Below the pieces are notes generated by a model. It did not search any database and was not told the DNA's origin. It was given only the letters and a program-made list of their open reading frames with translations. From Diabrotica undecimpunctata (lineage: Eukaryota > Arthropoda > Insecta > Coleoptera > Chrysomelidae): a stretch of DNA of 64,000 nt. Location: positions 118,499,461 to 118,563,460 of the forward strand of contig NC_092803.1 of assembly GCF_040954645.1 (NCBI RefSeq), written 5' to 3'. The position numbers and the translations under genes are program-made. Shown here one piece after another: positions 10,848-22,428 of the stretch; within the stretch, counting starts at the first letter, position 1; the number at the start of each line of letters is the position of its first letter.

Positions 10848-11925
10848 AATGAGTAGATAGAAGTATGTGGGCATTGGAGAAGTCTCTTGATTCATCCTCG
10901 TCGCCAATTAAGATACACCCAAGTCTCAGTCGCCGATGAAGTTTGTTTATGGACGCCGTAAGCGAGATCAGCATCAGAGTCGGACCCTCTCTAGGGGATA
11001 CACGTTGTGTAACATGGGAAAATGCGGTGATTTTAACCCTTTCCGGTACATTACCGCAGAGCCGCACACCCTTATCTCCCTCTCGCAATTTTCATAGTTG
11101 TTCCATACAACTTAAATTGGTAGAAACTTTCTATAATTGACTATTAAATGTATTGGAACAAAGTTGGTAATAAAAATTTGTGATACACTAAATCTTCTAA
11201 CCATCGGCGTGTTAGATGGTGGTACTAAATAGCCATATATATTATTTTATTGTTTTGAAACTGCTTCCTTATATAATATATTTCTTTGGAGACAACTCGC
11301 AATTAAAAAAACACTCTGTATTAGAAGTTTTTATTACCATTCTAATTGCAAAAAACCTACTTAAAAGTATTTTTATTAATTTTATATGCTGTAAATTAAT
11401 TTAAATTTAAGTTATCGTAATGCAGAAAAGATTCCTTTAATATTTGGATTGTTCACGAAAACTCCACTGACCGTATTTATGAAGTCGGACCATATTTATG
11501 TAACTTGTTCTATTATACTTTGTCTAAATAACTAACATTTCGTACAATTAAGAGTTTTTCCCTTGAGTCGGTAAAGCACATTAAAATTACTTACATAATT
11601 AATTTTGAAAAAATCATTATTTTGAAGTATTATAGATTAAAATGTGGAAGAGAAGCTCCATGTTCTCAGTGTGTTAAAAAACTTTGTAGTGTGTACAAAA
11701 GGAATGTAGAACTATACAAAGGAGATAGATCGATTGTTTATATATGGATATATACCCGCAGAAAACTAAACAAACATCTTTGTCCTCGTTGATTTCAAGA
11801 GTAATTTTCCTCAAAATACGAGTGTCGATCCAGACATAAGGTTCCCAAAGAGCTCCGGTCCCACGGGAATATGCGAGATAAAATTCGGCAACACCGTTGC
11901 GCGCGGCTATTGCCATTGTTGATCC
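10848..11925. other. Unassigned DNA before mariner relic
   Basis: Contains a relatively GC-rich patch near 10900-11100 with no recognised protein. The minus-strand frames at 10843-11088 and 11674-11985 have no known domain. No mariner terminal repeat was identified near the right edge. Confidence 0.45.
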
Positions 11926-11929
11926 CATC

Positions 11930-12930
11930 AATTGCAAAATTCGTAAGATAATTCGCAATTTGAACACCAAAGAGAATCCACCCATGAATATTCATCGTCA
12001 GTTGGCACACGTTCAACACTTCCGAAAGTGGTTCAGGAAGTTTAGTACCGGTCGGAAAGAAGTCCACGATGAAGACCTCGGAGGCGGTTATTGGGATGGT
12101 CCAACGTGAAATGCTCCATAACAGAAGAATTAACGTTCGTGAAAATATGCTTAGATTCCTGTGGAGATTTTACAGTACAGTGGAAAAAGATTTAACAGTA
12201 CAGTGGAAAGAGCTTTGACTCAAAAATAAGGGTATTAAAACAGAAGGAGACTCATCAGTTTTAAAAAAAAATCAAGAAGATAATGAAGGATTTTAAGACT
12301 CCATTGTTGAGGGCGACAAAAGGTGGATATTTCATTTTACTACCGAAACAAAAACCTTAACTACCTAAACGAAACAAAAATCATAACAGTGGTATCACCC
12401 GGGGTCAGCAGTCGCAAAGAAGTTAAACAAACTTCTGCTAACCAAAGTGATGGCCAGTGGTTTTTGGAGTCATAAGAGGATACTGCTGATTGATTTTATA
12501 AAACCTGAGACAACAATCAACTCAGACAGTTATTGTACAATTCTGCTGTACTATATTATACATATAATTGTGCAATACTAAGAAAATGCAGAAGAGCTAG
12601 CCGACAATGCCCGACCTCACGTCTCCCCTAAAACACAGGAACGTTAACACACTTACGTGTCATGCCCACCCGCTTGCAATTCGAACCTCGCGCCTAGTGC
12701 CAATCACTTCTTCCCGAAGTTTAAGGAATGATTGAGCAACCGATGCTTTCGGAGCAATGAATTCTAAGATCAGGTGGGCTGCTTCCTCAATGGGTTAGCA
12801 GCGGAGAACTACGACATTGGGATATAGAAATTGTAGCACCATCTATAAAAATGCGAAGAAACAATGGCGATTATGTAGAAAAACACAGAAAAGTTTGTTC
12901 TTTCCAATATCAATTTCTATGAGAATTAAC
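11930..12930 (+). pseudogene. mariner-family transposase relic, near full span
   Basis: The N-terminal helix-turn-helix reads 'IRKIIRNLNTKENPPMNIHR', then after a short deletion 'HFRKWFRKFSTGRKEVHDED', as in mariner and SETMAR-type transposases. The catalytic half follows in shifting frames: 'GDKRWIFHFTTETK' (family GDETW-x-HHF-x-PETK), 'YHPGSAVAKK', 'KVMASGFWSHKRILLIDF', 'TTINSDSYCTI' and 'DNARPHVS'. The next blocks are 'NSNLAPSANHFFPKFKE' (family SPDLAPSDYHLFP) and a C-terminal 'NNGDYVEKHRKVCSF'. The Asp of the second catalytic block (DNARPH) is kept. The first Asp block reads GDKRW, and the third is changed from PSD to PSA. Total span, about 1 kb, fits a complete mariner, but there are many stops. 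No terminal inverted repeats were found. Confidence 0.88.
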
Positions 12931-13779
12931 ATTGTAATAAACAAGTAATAACTTGAATTGGATATATTTCTTCTGTTAAAGCTATATTTAGTTGATGTTT
13001 GACTTCCGCTACTGGATCATGTCTGTTACGAAAAATAGTTTTCAGATATATCTCAGATATGCTTTTTATGCTATATGCTATAACAATTCCACGTTTTTTA
13101 ATAAATAGTCTACAAAAACATTTACGACACTTGGATGTTAAATTAAAGAAAATAGATGGTGAATATTTAAATAATACTTGGTGAATATTTAAATAATACT
13201 TGTATTGCGGACAACATTATGCGTAAAATTTAGAACAGAATAAAGGATACCAGACCAGAATATAAATCCTCTCCTTTATGACTAAAATTTGGTGATTGTT
13301 TTTTGTAATTGTATATTGTTAAATGTCTGATTTTTGCAATGACGTGACGTGACCCCGTACTTACACTAGGTTTTATACTTCAGTATACACTGAACTATAA
13401 CTCCACGGTATGTTGTAATATCTGTAGTAGTCAGCGATAGAGAAGTAGCCAGCGGTTCTCTTAGATATTTCGTCAATTTTAAATTTTCTTAGATCATCTT
13501 CATTTGCTTGACAGCAGAATATATCTTATTTTTTTGCCTTCGAGATGTTTATGTATCGAAAACAGAAATAATGACACATTTGGTACCCAACCAGAACATC
13601 AGTATTGGTAGGCAAAAGTAGAACTTGTAGATAAATATAAATACCTACGACATGAAATTATGATTGACAGGAATAATCAAACCTACGAACTAAAGAGATA
13701 AATCGATCTTGAGTGGACAGCATAATGAAAACTGAGAGAAACTTTTAAAAGTGAGCTGCTCACATGCCTGAAAAAAAAA
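12931..13779. other. Unassigned DNA with a 22-bp direct duplication
   Basis: No coding similarity. A 22-base unit beginning 'ggtgaatatttaaataatac' is repeated exactly in tandem at 13158-13179 and 13180-13201. Confidence 0.6.
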
Positions 13780-14420
13780 ACAGTTTTGAATAATGCGCCC
13801 TTCCAGTCTTGACAAAAGCCTCAGCTACCAAACTAATAGTCACACAGAGAAGAATGGAGCCATCCATGTTAGGAATAACTCTGCGAGACAAACTAAAAAA
13901 AGAAAGAGGTCAGGAGGAGAACCAAGGTGACTGCCGTCATCGAAACGATCATCATCATTGGTGCTACAGCCCTATAAAAGAGGCTCGACCTTCCCAAGTC
14001 TATTACGCCACCCAGTTCTATCCATTGCCAACTGTTGCCAGTTTGCTGCGCCTATTTGTCTACCATCCTCATCTACACCATCCCTCCATCTGAGTTTTGG
14101 CCTACCCCTACTTCAACTTCCCACAGGTTGCGACATAAGGATTCTTCTAGGAGGGTTGTTCTGCTGTGATCTTGCCACATGTCCTGCCCATCTTAGTCTT
14201 CCTATTTTTATAAAGGACATCGAAAGGATAGTCAGACTAAAATGGAGATCAGTAGGACGCATAGCTAGAATGACGGATGGGCGATGGACAAAGAGGTTAT
14301 TGGAATGGAGACCAAGGGAAGGCAAGAGAAGCGTCGGTCGACCACATACAAAATGGGTTGACGATTTAAAAAGAAAAAATAAGCAGTGTCGGCAGTGGAC
14401 TTTTGAGGCTGGATGGTGAT
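13780..14420 (+). pseudogene. LINE RT C-terminus split by another LINE
   Basis: The plus strand reads 'CALPVLTKASATKLIVTQ', 'RRMEPSMLGITLRDKL' and 'RTKVTAVIETI' up to 13950. It then resumes at 14218 with 'DIERIVRLKW', 'GRIARMTDGRWTKRLLEW' and 'GRPHTKWVDDLKRKN', ending at a stop near 14417. This is the C-terminal domain of an RTE-like LINE (family LPVLTYGAETWTLTK...RLKWRWAGHIAR). About eight residues (TYGAETWT) are missing after LPVL. The interval 13950-14217 is an opposite-strand LINE insertion, described separately. Confidence 0.87.
13950..14217 (-). mobile_element. Nested 3' LINE fragment with target-site duplication
   Basis: The minus strand reads 'IGRLRWAGHVARSQQN', 'RGRPKLRWRDGVDEDGRQ', 'IGAANWQQLAMDRTGWRN' and 'RLGKVEPLL' then a stop, ending in an ATG-repeat tail. 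This is the C-terminus of another EN-RT LINE family. The insertion is flanked by 'catcgaaacgat' (13938-13949) and 'catcgaaaggat' (14218-14229), a 12-base target duplication with one mismatch. The disrupted frame encodes the same residues on both sides (V/D-I-E-x-I), which confirms the insertion point. The fragment is 268 bp, 5'-truncated, with one stop. Confidence 0.9.
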
Positions 14421-14429
14421 GAAGAGAAT

Positions 14430-17100
14430 ATAACTTAACGTAATATTTTGTTCAGATTTCGCCGATTTTATGTAAACATTTTGATTTTCGTTGTTGGTCG
14501 GTATTGAAGTTGGATCATTTTCGACGGATAGAACGCTTAATGTCCTTTGGAGCATAACCGTATTATTCTAGCACGTTTTCTATAGGTTTCAACTTTTTTG
14601 CCAAATATTCGCCAAATAGAACAATCGGTTCCAAAAAGGATATGGCTATAAATATTAAAAATACAATACCTTTTCAAGACCAACGGAAAATTCCAATACG
14701 GATTCTGACCACGCCGAGATCTGTGGAACCGATAGATCTCCGGAACAAAGTACGATTACAGTAACCAATATGTTTAGGTTTAAACGAGTTTTCACTAGAT
14801 ACTGAGTACTGTCTAAAGTAAAGAATTTTTATTTAAAAACTTTAGTATCTATCTAGTATTTTTACATAATAGCATTAAAGTTACATTAGAGAATATCACA
14901 ATTTAATCACGTGTATCTAGAGTGGCACAAAATAAAAGTTTTAATATTTGACCGCACATTCATTTAAAAGAATCTATTGTTTCGCAAGTTTTAAGTGGGG
15001 ATATCACATTTTCAAAGCGCCCCCAACCATTTTATGTATACTTAACTTGACTGCCAACACAAAAGCTGCTGTCCATTGTACGGAGATTTGAATTGAACAG
15101 GAGACATATTAAACCACCACCAGGCCAGATTGGATCCACCCTCCGCTACTGACTGACGTAACAAGACGGGCGCCCAATCTAGCCACATGTGCATAGAACC
15201 CTGTGCTTACCGCTTAGTTATTGTTCTATTCTTTATTGCTGTCATAAACTAATGCACTCTATAAAACCTTCATGCATATGCTCCACAGTCCGCCGTCCTT
15301 CTCTACTCCGTTAATAAAGATTACTAACGAGCTCACAGAGAAAAAAGCTCTTGTATAAACAGTTTATTAAAGAAAATATACGTCCGTCGTTTGCTTGTTA
15401 ATAAATTATTACGAGACGTTCGCTTTAAAATCGCTTAATGTTTCATAGCACCGATGTACATTAACAAACAATGCGTTCAATTAAAAAAATATGTTTATAG
15501 TCGCTTTAAAGTGTCCAATTTAATTAAAAGATTTTTTTGTGACAAAAATATGCACACACCCCAATCGAAATTCACTAGATAAAGAATGGTATTTACCAGA
15601 AGACGTTTTCTAGGAGCGATTTTTTTTTAGATCTTTATGAGACAGTAGCATACTCTAAAGAGTTTCCGTTAATAGGGTTTCTTAATATCGGAAGGTACAT
15701 TTATAAAATGTAACTCTTCAAAGCTCGATCATGAAGCAAGTCAAATGCGAGGTAAACATTCAGTTGCGTATAAGATACACCATTTTTTTTTAAACGGTCA
15801 CTTGCTAGGGATATTAAAAGAAAAGGAATAGTCACAGAAAATCGGCATCCTTACTTGTGCTACATTTTAACTATTATTATTCAACTAAAATACTGCTGCA
15901 GTTTTGTTGGGTGGATGAGTTAACGCGATAGGTTTCTGGGTTATTCTGTAGTTATTCCAAAATTGGAATATCCTGAAAAATAAGAGGTACTAATTTCATC
16001 GCGCATATTTAGAGCAAGCTCAAAAGTAATATAGAAAAATATGATAACACTTTGCCATTTATTGAGTTATGAAGAGCTTTTCACGAAATAATTATTCAGG
16101 ACATATTTATATACCATATACTCAATTGAGAAGGCTTATCCAGAATGAAGTCGCATTCCTTAATATTGAAAGATAAGCCTTGTTTTATTATTCAGTAAAT
16201 AAACGTCGTTAAGAATTAATTTTTGATGAGTCTCGTACGTAGTTATCTGCATATTTCTAGTTCAAGGATTTACAATAACCACTGGAGATTACAATATCCA
16301 ATCCGCTTTTCAGTTTTCGTGTTGTTAAACGTTTAATTTTCACAGTACTGTACTTAAGTTAAAACCGATAAGAGTGTAAGAAAGTAAGTCGTTTAAGATT
16401 TTCAGCATTATAACTTGTCAACTTAAATTTCGTGTATTCGACTTTTATGAGTACTTAAAGCAATAATTTACAGTGGCTATTTACGTCATTGTGTACCTTT
16501 ACTTTTAAACAGTTAAAAACCATCGGCTTTTGCTAATTAAAGTAAAAACGTGTGCACAAGCATAAGCAGCTCTTTAATCTAAAAAATCACGCCAAGTTAA
16601 TAAATCTCCGATTATCTGACAGAGTAGAAAATCCGCTCTAAAGCACGAACAGAACGTAGAAGAGAGTGTCATAAACTTTGTTAGCATGAATTCAAGGAAC
16701 TCATAATTTTCAAGATCTCTTGTTTGCTTGTAACGTCGTCTTAGGTGTTGGCTACAGACTTCCAGTCCCGAAATCGCTTATGTTCCGTCCACTTCCAAAA
16801 ACAAACTGCAGGCTAACTGCCATTAACTTCGTTGGAATATAGTCCAGTTGTTGATTTGTCCACGTTATTTAGTTGGATAAAAAAAATTACCATCGCATCG
16901 GTATTGTATGGCAAGTTTTTACTATGTACGTATTAGTAAACTAATATTATTATCAATATAAATAGACAATAAAATAAATATTAGTTGTTGAAAAAATAAT
17001 GTAAAAATAACGGATAAATATAAATGTAATGAAACATTTAGTGCCACATAAAATATAAATTCTTACATATTAAAAAAATGATAAGTAACTAGAAACACTA
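14430..17100. other. Long unassigned AT-rich region
   Basis: I saw no protein similarity, RNA gene or transposon end in this 2.7 kb. A GC-richer patch at about 15060-15210 could not be assigned. It could hold host regulatory sequence or old repeats beyond recognition by eye. Confidence 0.55.
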
Positions 17101-17156
17101 GAGAAGGAAGAAGCAAACAGCAGAGCTGAGGCATCGGATGTAATTGCATTACTACT

Positions 17157-17400
17157 TTGCCTAGGCTCAAATCAAAGACATCTTCATTTATAGGGCTTCA
17201 CTATGAAATGAAATATTTCAGGATCACATCTGGACATGAGTTATATCACACCAATTGTAGAGCTCTTAATAGACTGAGGGTGTTGAACTGCACGAGTAAT
17301 TTTAAGTGGGACTATATCGTTAACAGCCGTTGTGACTGTAGAGACACTATGCAGACTCTAGATCATCTATTAGTTTGTGCAGATATTCTGTGTGTGTCTT
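17157..17400 (+). pseudogene. Non-LTR retrotransposon C-terminal CCHC fragment
   Basis: The frame reads 'ISGLHYEMKYFR'-like sequence, then 'HELYHTNCRALNRLRVLN' and 'CDCRDTMQTLDHLLVC'. The pattern RALNRLR followed by C-x-C-x(n)-QT-x-x-H-x-x-x-C is the C-terminal zinc-knuckle-like end found in several insect non-LTR retrotransposons (Jockey and R1 relatives). Key Cys and His residues (CDC...H...C) are present. The polymerase is absent, so the copy is truncated. The frame stays open to 17459 but has no similarity after the knuckle. Clade assignment is tentative. Confidence 0.65.
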
Positions 17401-17653
17401 ATGAAGATTTTTTTTTAACCACCAGGCCAAGCAAGTTGTTCAGTTCTGGTATAATAAAATAATGATTTTTACGCAATACAAAATAGAAATACACACATGT
17501 ACATATATATGATGTTCACTCTTTAAATCACTAGACAGCTGCATCACAAATGACTCAGAATATGATGAGATGTTTTTTGCGAATATTACTCAAGTGAGCA
17601 GAAGATGCATGGTACGGGGGAAAAGTCTTGACTGGGCGATGTCCCAGAGAGCT

Positions 17654-17757
17654 ATTAATATTTTAAAATAAACTTATTTTATACTTAAATTGTGGCTTAT
17701 TCCCAATAAAAATAGTAACTACGTTAAGATGTCACAAAAAATAGCTTCAGAACAATA
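17654..17757 (+). mobile_element. 104-bp insertion flanked by 12-bp direct repeats
   Basis: The direct repeats 'tcccagagagct' at 17642-17653 and 17758-17769 are identical and flank the insertion as a target-site duplication. The insert contains 'attgtggcttattcccaata' followed by an AAAAATAG-containing block and ends 'cttcagaacaata'. Related sequence occurs at 29738-29765, at 31440-31515 (with the central 'gtggcttattccc' inverted) and near 39600-39625. The source family is probably a retroelement 3' end. The 39.6-kb copy sits at one edge of a Penelope GIY-YIG fragment, which suggests but does not prove a Penelope origin. Confidence 0.7.
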
Positions 17758-17769
17758 TCCCAGAGAGCT

Positions 17770-18000
17770 GGTCTTTCCAACTCGTAGAAATAAAATAGAG
17801 ACGCGACAAAAAGAGATGGCAAAGAAGGGAACTCTGAAATGAGTCCGCAAAGAAAAATGTAGGCACACAGGCAATTCGAGTCAAGGACTTTCTCTTCTCT
17901 AAATAGCTCTCAATGATCTCATTCAATCTCACTTCTGTTCCATAGGCTCACTTTAGCACAGTAGGACAGTTTTAAGAATATTGGTCATTTAGCAGAATGT
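17770..18000. other. Unassigned spacer
   Basis: No motif recognised. Confidence 0.5.
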
Positions 18001-18110
18001 GGCAGCCGTAGCTCAGCGGCCAATATTCTAAGTTGGGGCGCTTGAGGGGCTAGTCTGCATCAATACTAGTTACATGAAATCGGGTTGAAGATGTAGTTGG
18101 CGCCGTAACA
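18001..18110 (+). repeat. Possible tRNA-derived SINE-like segment
   Basis: The stretch starts 'ggcagccgtagctcagcggc', whose 'tagctcagcgg' fits a Pol III A-box (TRGYNNARNGG). A 'gggttgaaga' about 75 bases later is only a weak B-box match. No tRNA cloverleaf can be drawn from it, so it is not called a tRNA. No second copy was found in this window. Confidence 0.3.
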
Positions 18111-19327
18111 ATCCGAAAGGATTTCTATTTATTCTAAAATTCTATAAAACCAACTATGATGTAAGGAACTAAATGTTGGGCAGTTAAAAAGAAAGATGAA
18201 CAACGGATGCATGTGGGGGAAGTGGGAATGCTTAGGTAGATTGGATGAGTGAAGTGACAACAACGGATTAAATTAAAAATGACTACATTAGGAGTGGCAC
18301 CAATTGATGTCAAAATAAGAGAGGTTAAGACAATTTGGGCATGTTTAAGACGTTTCCAGACGTTAATGACCCAATAAGAAGAATTGCTGATGTGCGGGTT
18401 CCTGTGTTTTTGCAAGGAGAATGATGATGAGACAGCTAGTAATAATATTATTGCAAAGACAATCACAGTTGTTTCGAGTTATTATAAAGCAAAAATTCAA
18501 GAGAAAATAAGTAGTGAGAGGGATACGGTGAACTGTTTCAGTAATCCCAAAAAATGGTTTAACTACTAATCTAACCAGCTCTTTAGCGCAGCAGTAAAAA
18601 GAATCCAAATTAACTAAAAAATAGTAACTACCCAGCAGACTTCAGGGGAAATCATGCACATCCAAAAACGGTCAAAGAGATAATCATTGAAGATCTGAGA
18701 AAAAGATAGTAATAAAGCATGAATATAGCAACTGTTCAGGTGACAAATATGAATATAACAAAAGAAAATAAATAGAATGATCACATCAATAGCATGATAG
18801 AAGATTTAATAGCTTGAGTCGCGTATAGATTGACATCAATGGCAAAAAAATATAAGCAGTCTAAGGAAAATATATTGAGACGTTCACATTAGTAAGGATG
18901 TTAATATCGAAAAATAAGCGTACCTACTACTACGAGACCGTACTACATTAAAGCCAAATTAAAGTATGCAAAAACTACTTGACCTTACGCCGAACAAGAA
19001 CAATATACCCGACTGGTCAAACATTCTATTTTTGCCAATGGCTATGTTTTTGTTCTTGGCAGGCCCGCACAACGGGGACGTGTCTTGTTCAAACATTTTT
19101 TGCTCGGTCTATAATCCACACATGGTAAATACTGACACATAAGTTCACATTTATATCCGAAAAAACAAGTTTACCAGAGACATTTATATTCGTTCGGTCG
19201 TTGTTTTTTGGCGACGAGAAAACTGTTTACTGCCGATCTTTCGTTCTAATTTAACACGTTCCAGGTCGAATAAATTCGGTCAGTCTACAACAACTGAAAC
19301 TGCATGAGAGAAAAGAAATCCCTGGCA
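18111..19327. other. Unassigned AT-rich DNA
   Basis: The 110-codon minus frame at 18134-18466 has no recognisable domain and is not supported as a gene. Confidence 0.55.
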
Positions 19328-19404
19328 GTCGAACACCCGATGAATCTTGCTTCAATTTGTAATACGGAGGAGGAAAGTGCCAAAGCCGTAAAGTTTCGAT
19401 TAAC
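19328..19404. repeat. Dispersed repeat, copy 2
   Basis: Partner of 10771-10847, in the same orientation. The similarity begins at 'gtcgaacacccgatgaatct' and stops at 'gattaac' in both copies. No flanking duplication was seen. Confidence 0.6.
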
Positions 19405-19832
19405 AGAGATCGCTACACTGATAAATGTAATTTGTGAAATTGGTAGAATCCACAGAAACAAACATTGTGAGTTGTTGCTTTCTCGCAGGAACTGAGCGAA
19501 AGAACCAGTTATCGGAATTTTATTGTTCGGCATTAAAGGTTGCAGCCACAACATTTTATTGCTTCCTATAAGACGATAATATTGTTCAAGTTTACTTTTT
19601 CCTTAGAAAATAGTAGTTGAAGCTTTAAACAATAATACTAAAAGTTACTCGTTTAAATTACATCTCACATGTACTAAAAGTAATTTTATATATTTTATTT
19701 ACATTATATATTTATATATTCCAATTTTTTGGTTAATTATTTGTTATCTTATACTGCCTATCCATTTAGAATTACGGCAATTATACTTTTATTTTAAATA
19801 CCGTTGTGCCGAACCGGTAAGTATTAAGTAAG

Positions 19833-20082
19833 AGAAAAGTCCGAAAATTCATTTTTTGCCTAATCATCTCTAACCCTAAATGTGTCCTTGTATAACTAAG
19901 TCGTTATCGTTGTTTACTGCGTAAATGAGGCAGCCACAGTTCATCGTGGAACGGAATAGAAAAGTCCGAAAATTCATTTTTTGCCTAATCATCTCTAACC
20001 CTAAATGTGTCCTTGTATAACTAAGTCGTTATCGTTGTTTACTGCGTAAATGAGGCAGCCACAGTTCATCGTGGAACGGAAT
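19833..20082. repeat. Exact 125-bp tandem duplication
   Basis: Two copies, 19833-19957 and 19958-20082, are identical base for base by eye. Each unit starts 'agaaaagtccgaaaattcat' and ends 'catcgtggaacggaat'. Perfect identity in such decayed surroundings implies a very recent duplication, a polymorphic allele or an assembly artefact. Confidence 0.9.
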
Positions 20083-20439
20083 AGAATTGAACGGAACTTG
20101 TTAAAAGCCTATTATCTAATTTCCCATAGTTTTGTAAATGGGAACCACGATAAATGGATCGAAACGGAATTGCCTGAATTACCAACTTAACAAAAATTTT
20201 AGTAGTTCCGGAACACTTTCTACTATTCAGTAGAATGTTTGCAAAAAAGTGCAAAGCACAGAAGACATGTTTAGGTTATTTCCTATACGACACAGAATGG
20301 TCTGCAAAAGGAAATATGGCACTTTATAAGAAGTCAAAGAACAGAGGTAAAGGAACTAATAGAACCAAAACACATAGGATCAGAAATAAACACACATCAC
20401 AACAACATTCAAAACAGCAAATACATTGAGATATACTCT

Positions 20440-20760
20440 GCCCATAACCAAACCAAACAACACACAGGAGAGATCAATAAACTGCATCTATAAAATACCT
20501 TGTGAATGTAACAATTTTTATGTGGGAGAAACCGCAAGACCACTAAGTGTCAGGATAAACGAGCGTGAATGATACATCAAAAACAGAGACTTTAACGGAT
20601 CCCAGATATGCAAACATGCCTGAGACAATAAGCACAGAGTACAATGGAAAGATGCATTAGTAGTCATGAAAGAAACAGTCAACAAAAAGAGGAAAATCAA
20701 AGAAGTAGTCCTCACCTTAGTGAAGAAAAACACACTTTTTCGGTTTTCTACCTATAAATG
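20440..20760 (+). pseudogene. Penelope-like element GIY-YIG endonuclease, family B
   Basis: The frame reads 'SINCIYKIPCECNNFYVGET', matching the GIY-YIG core (IY...YVG) found at the C-terminus of Penelope-like polyproteins. It continues 'ARPLSVRINERE', a stop, 'SQICKHA', a stop, 'NKHRVQWKDALVV' and 'KKRKIKEVVLTLV'. The Arg of 'LSVRI' is a conserved position, and the Glu in KIKE sits where the metal-binding Glu lies. The paired Cys in IPCECNNFY and the His-bearing CKHA block are typical of the Penelope subtype. At least two in-frame stops are present and no RT domain is readable upstream, so it is a 5'-truncated relic. A related C-terminus lies at 39823-40044. Confidence 0.8.
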
Positions 20761-20769
20761 TGTCTGACT

Positions 20770-22080
20770 ACAAATTATCCATGATCAAGATATATTGGTA
20801 TGTAGAAACGAATATTCAAAAAGTAAATATAATAGCAAATATGTTTATTTTCTTTTTTATTGTTATGGTTCTTTTTAGCTGGTTTTGCTAGGAGCAAAAA
20901 TATTTCACTAAGTTTCAAATAAACAAACATGTTTCAGTGGGAACCTACTCTACAACTACTTGGATATGTTGTCAACTAGATATACCGGTAATTAGAGAAT
21001 AGGTTTTTCACTGACCTGTTTGGTCAGTTTATATCAATTTTAATTCCTTAAAACTTCAAATACATTTGTCATTTTACATTTCTCATTTTTGTTAAGTTAT
21101 TTATTTTAAAGCCACTAGATACAAACTACCTACTAGCAGAAATGAGATATTTTACAAAATATGTGCTAGGATTTAACAAACATTAGCTGCATAAAACCAA
21201 TTTCTTTAGAAAACCCATACAATTTGAAAACTTTTTCAAAAGCTATACGGATTATATCAAATATCCTATTTTTAGTAACATTAAAAGAAGTTTACAAAAA
21301 TAATGCATGGCTAGCAAATTTCATAAGAGTTTCCTTTTAAAGAAAATGTTCTTTCCTGTCAGAAGCTGAGATAAAAGGCTTCCGTTTCGCAGCATCACTG
21401 CTGGATTGGAATTCTGAATTAAAAAATAAAGAAAAAAACGACATTGAGCCATTTGTTCGTTCTACAACAAAATTTATTAGCATTGCCAAATATTTTGTTG
21501 TTTCATTTTTCATTGTTGGTATTATTGCGGTGTCGGAATGAAAATAGAAGCGCGAAATATGGTTTCGAGAGCACGAAGCCATACTCGTACCCATTGTTTT
21601 CAAACACAAAGGTATCAGAATAAGAATTTCTGTTCTCTCTCTCTTCTCTAGCTTGTTATTTCCCAAATAAAATTTTCGATTCCCGTCCGACCGATGGCGA
21701 CGAGCTGAATTTCATATTCATCGTAGTTGAGGAGCTAAATGGCAGTCAAAACAGAACGACAATTTGCGAAGTTACAGCTTTTTGTTCAAATGTGCTCAGA
21801 GATAAAAATAAGGTTTAAAATATATCTTTAATTCTTTATTATCATATATATGTAATATAATTTATACATAATATTATGTATATGTCTATATTCCTTAAAT
21901 TTGTTAATAAAATTATTTATTTAATTGGATCTTTTCATGCCCATTGAACGATATATTTTGGATTAGTAAATATTCCTATTGTTGTTGTATTTGTTGTTTT
22001 TTAGATAACTTTACTTTACTCCTTAAATAGTTGCAGTAAAACCGATGATCACCTATCACCAGTTCTAGTTCCAGTACTAT
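20770..22080. other. Unassigned AT-rich DNA
   Basis: The 109-codon minus frame at 21337-21666 has no motif that I recognise. Nothing else is supported. Confidence 0.5.
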
Positions 22081-22084
22081 AACG

Positions 22085-22428
22085 GATTTGTGAACTATGT
22101 TTGCTCAAACATTTAATAATAATCCTTGTATTGGAGTGTATGTAATATTTATTTAATTTCAAGTTTACTAAATCATTTTTTACTTAAATTTTAATTTAAT
22201 TAATTTAAATTTATGTTCCATAAATCAAACACATATAATATTGGCACAATTGCTATATATCTTGTATCAGACAGCACCCTAATAAGGGTTACTATATTTT
22301 CAGAATTTAGCTTACCATGTACCATTGACATGAAGATGCATAGCAAATTATATTATGCGAAACCGGTCGCTGGTGGTAGAATAAATTGATTGTAACTAAG
22401 TCTTATTCTTATTTCTTTTTACCTATTT
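22085..22428 (+). repeat. Penelope-type terminal unit, direct copy of 2310-2640
   Basis: Colinear with 2310-2640 from 'aactatgttt' through 'gaaaccggtcg' to 'taagtcttattcttatttct'. The stem-loop 'gatgcatagc...tatgcgaaac' at 22327-22369 is preserved. No coding sequence accompanies it, so it is a solitary end fragment. Confidence 0.75.

Noticed and set aside
18001..18075. tRNA gene
   Set aside because: The A-box is present but no acceptor or anticodon stem can be formed and the B-box is poor.
18134..18466. 110-codon minus-strand ORF
   Set aside because: Low-complexity hydrophobic peptide without motif; not supported as a gene.
21337..21666. 109-codon minus-strand ORF
   Set aside because: No recognisable domain, no neighbouring gene and average composition for the region; probably chance.
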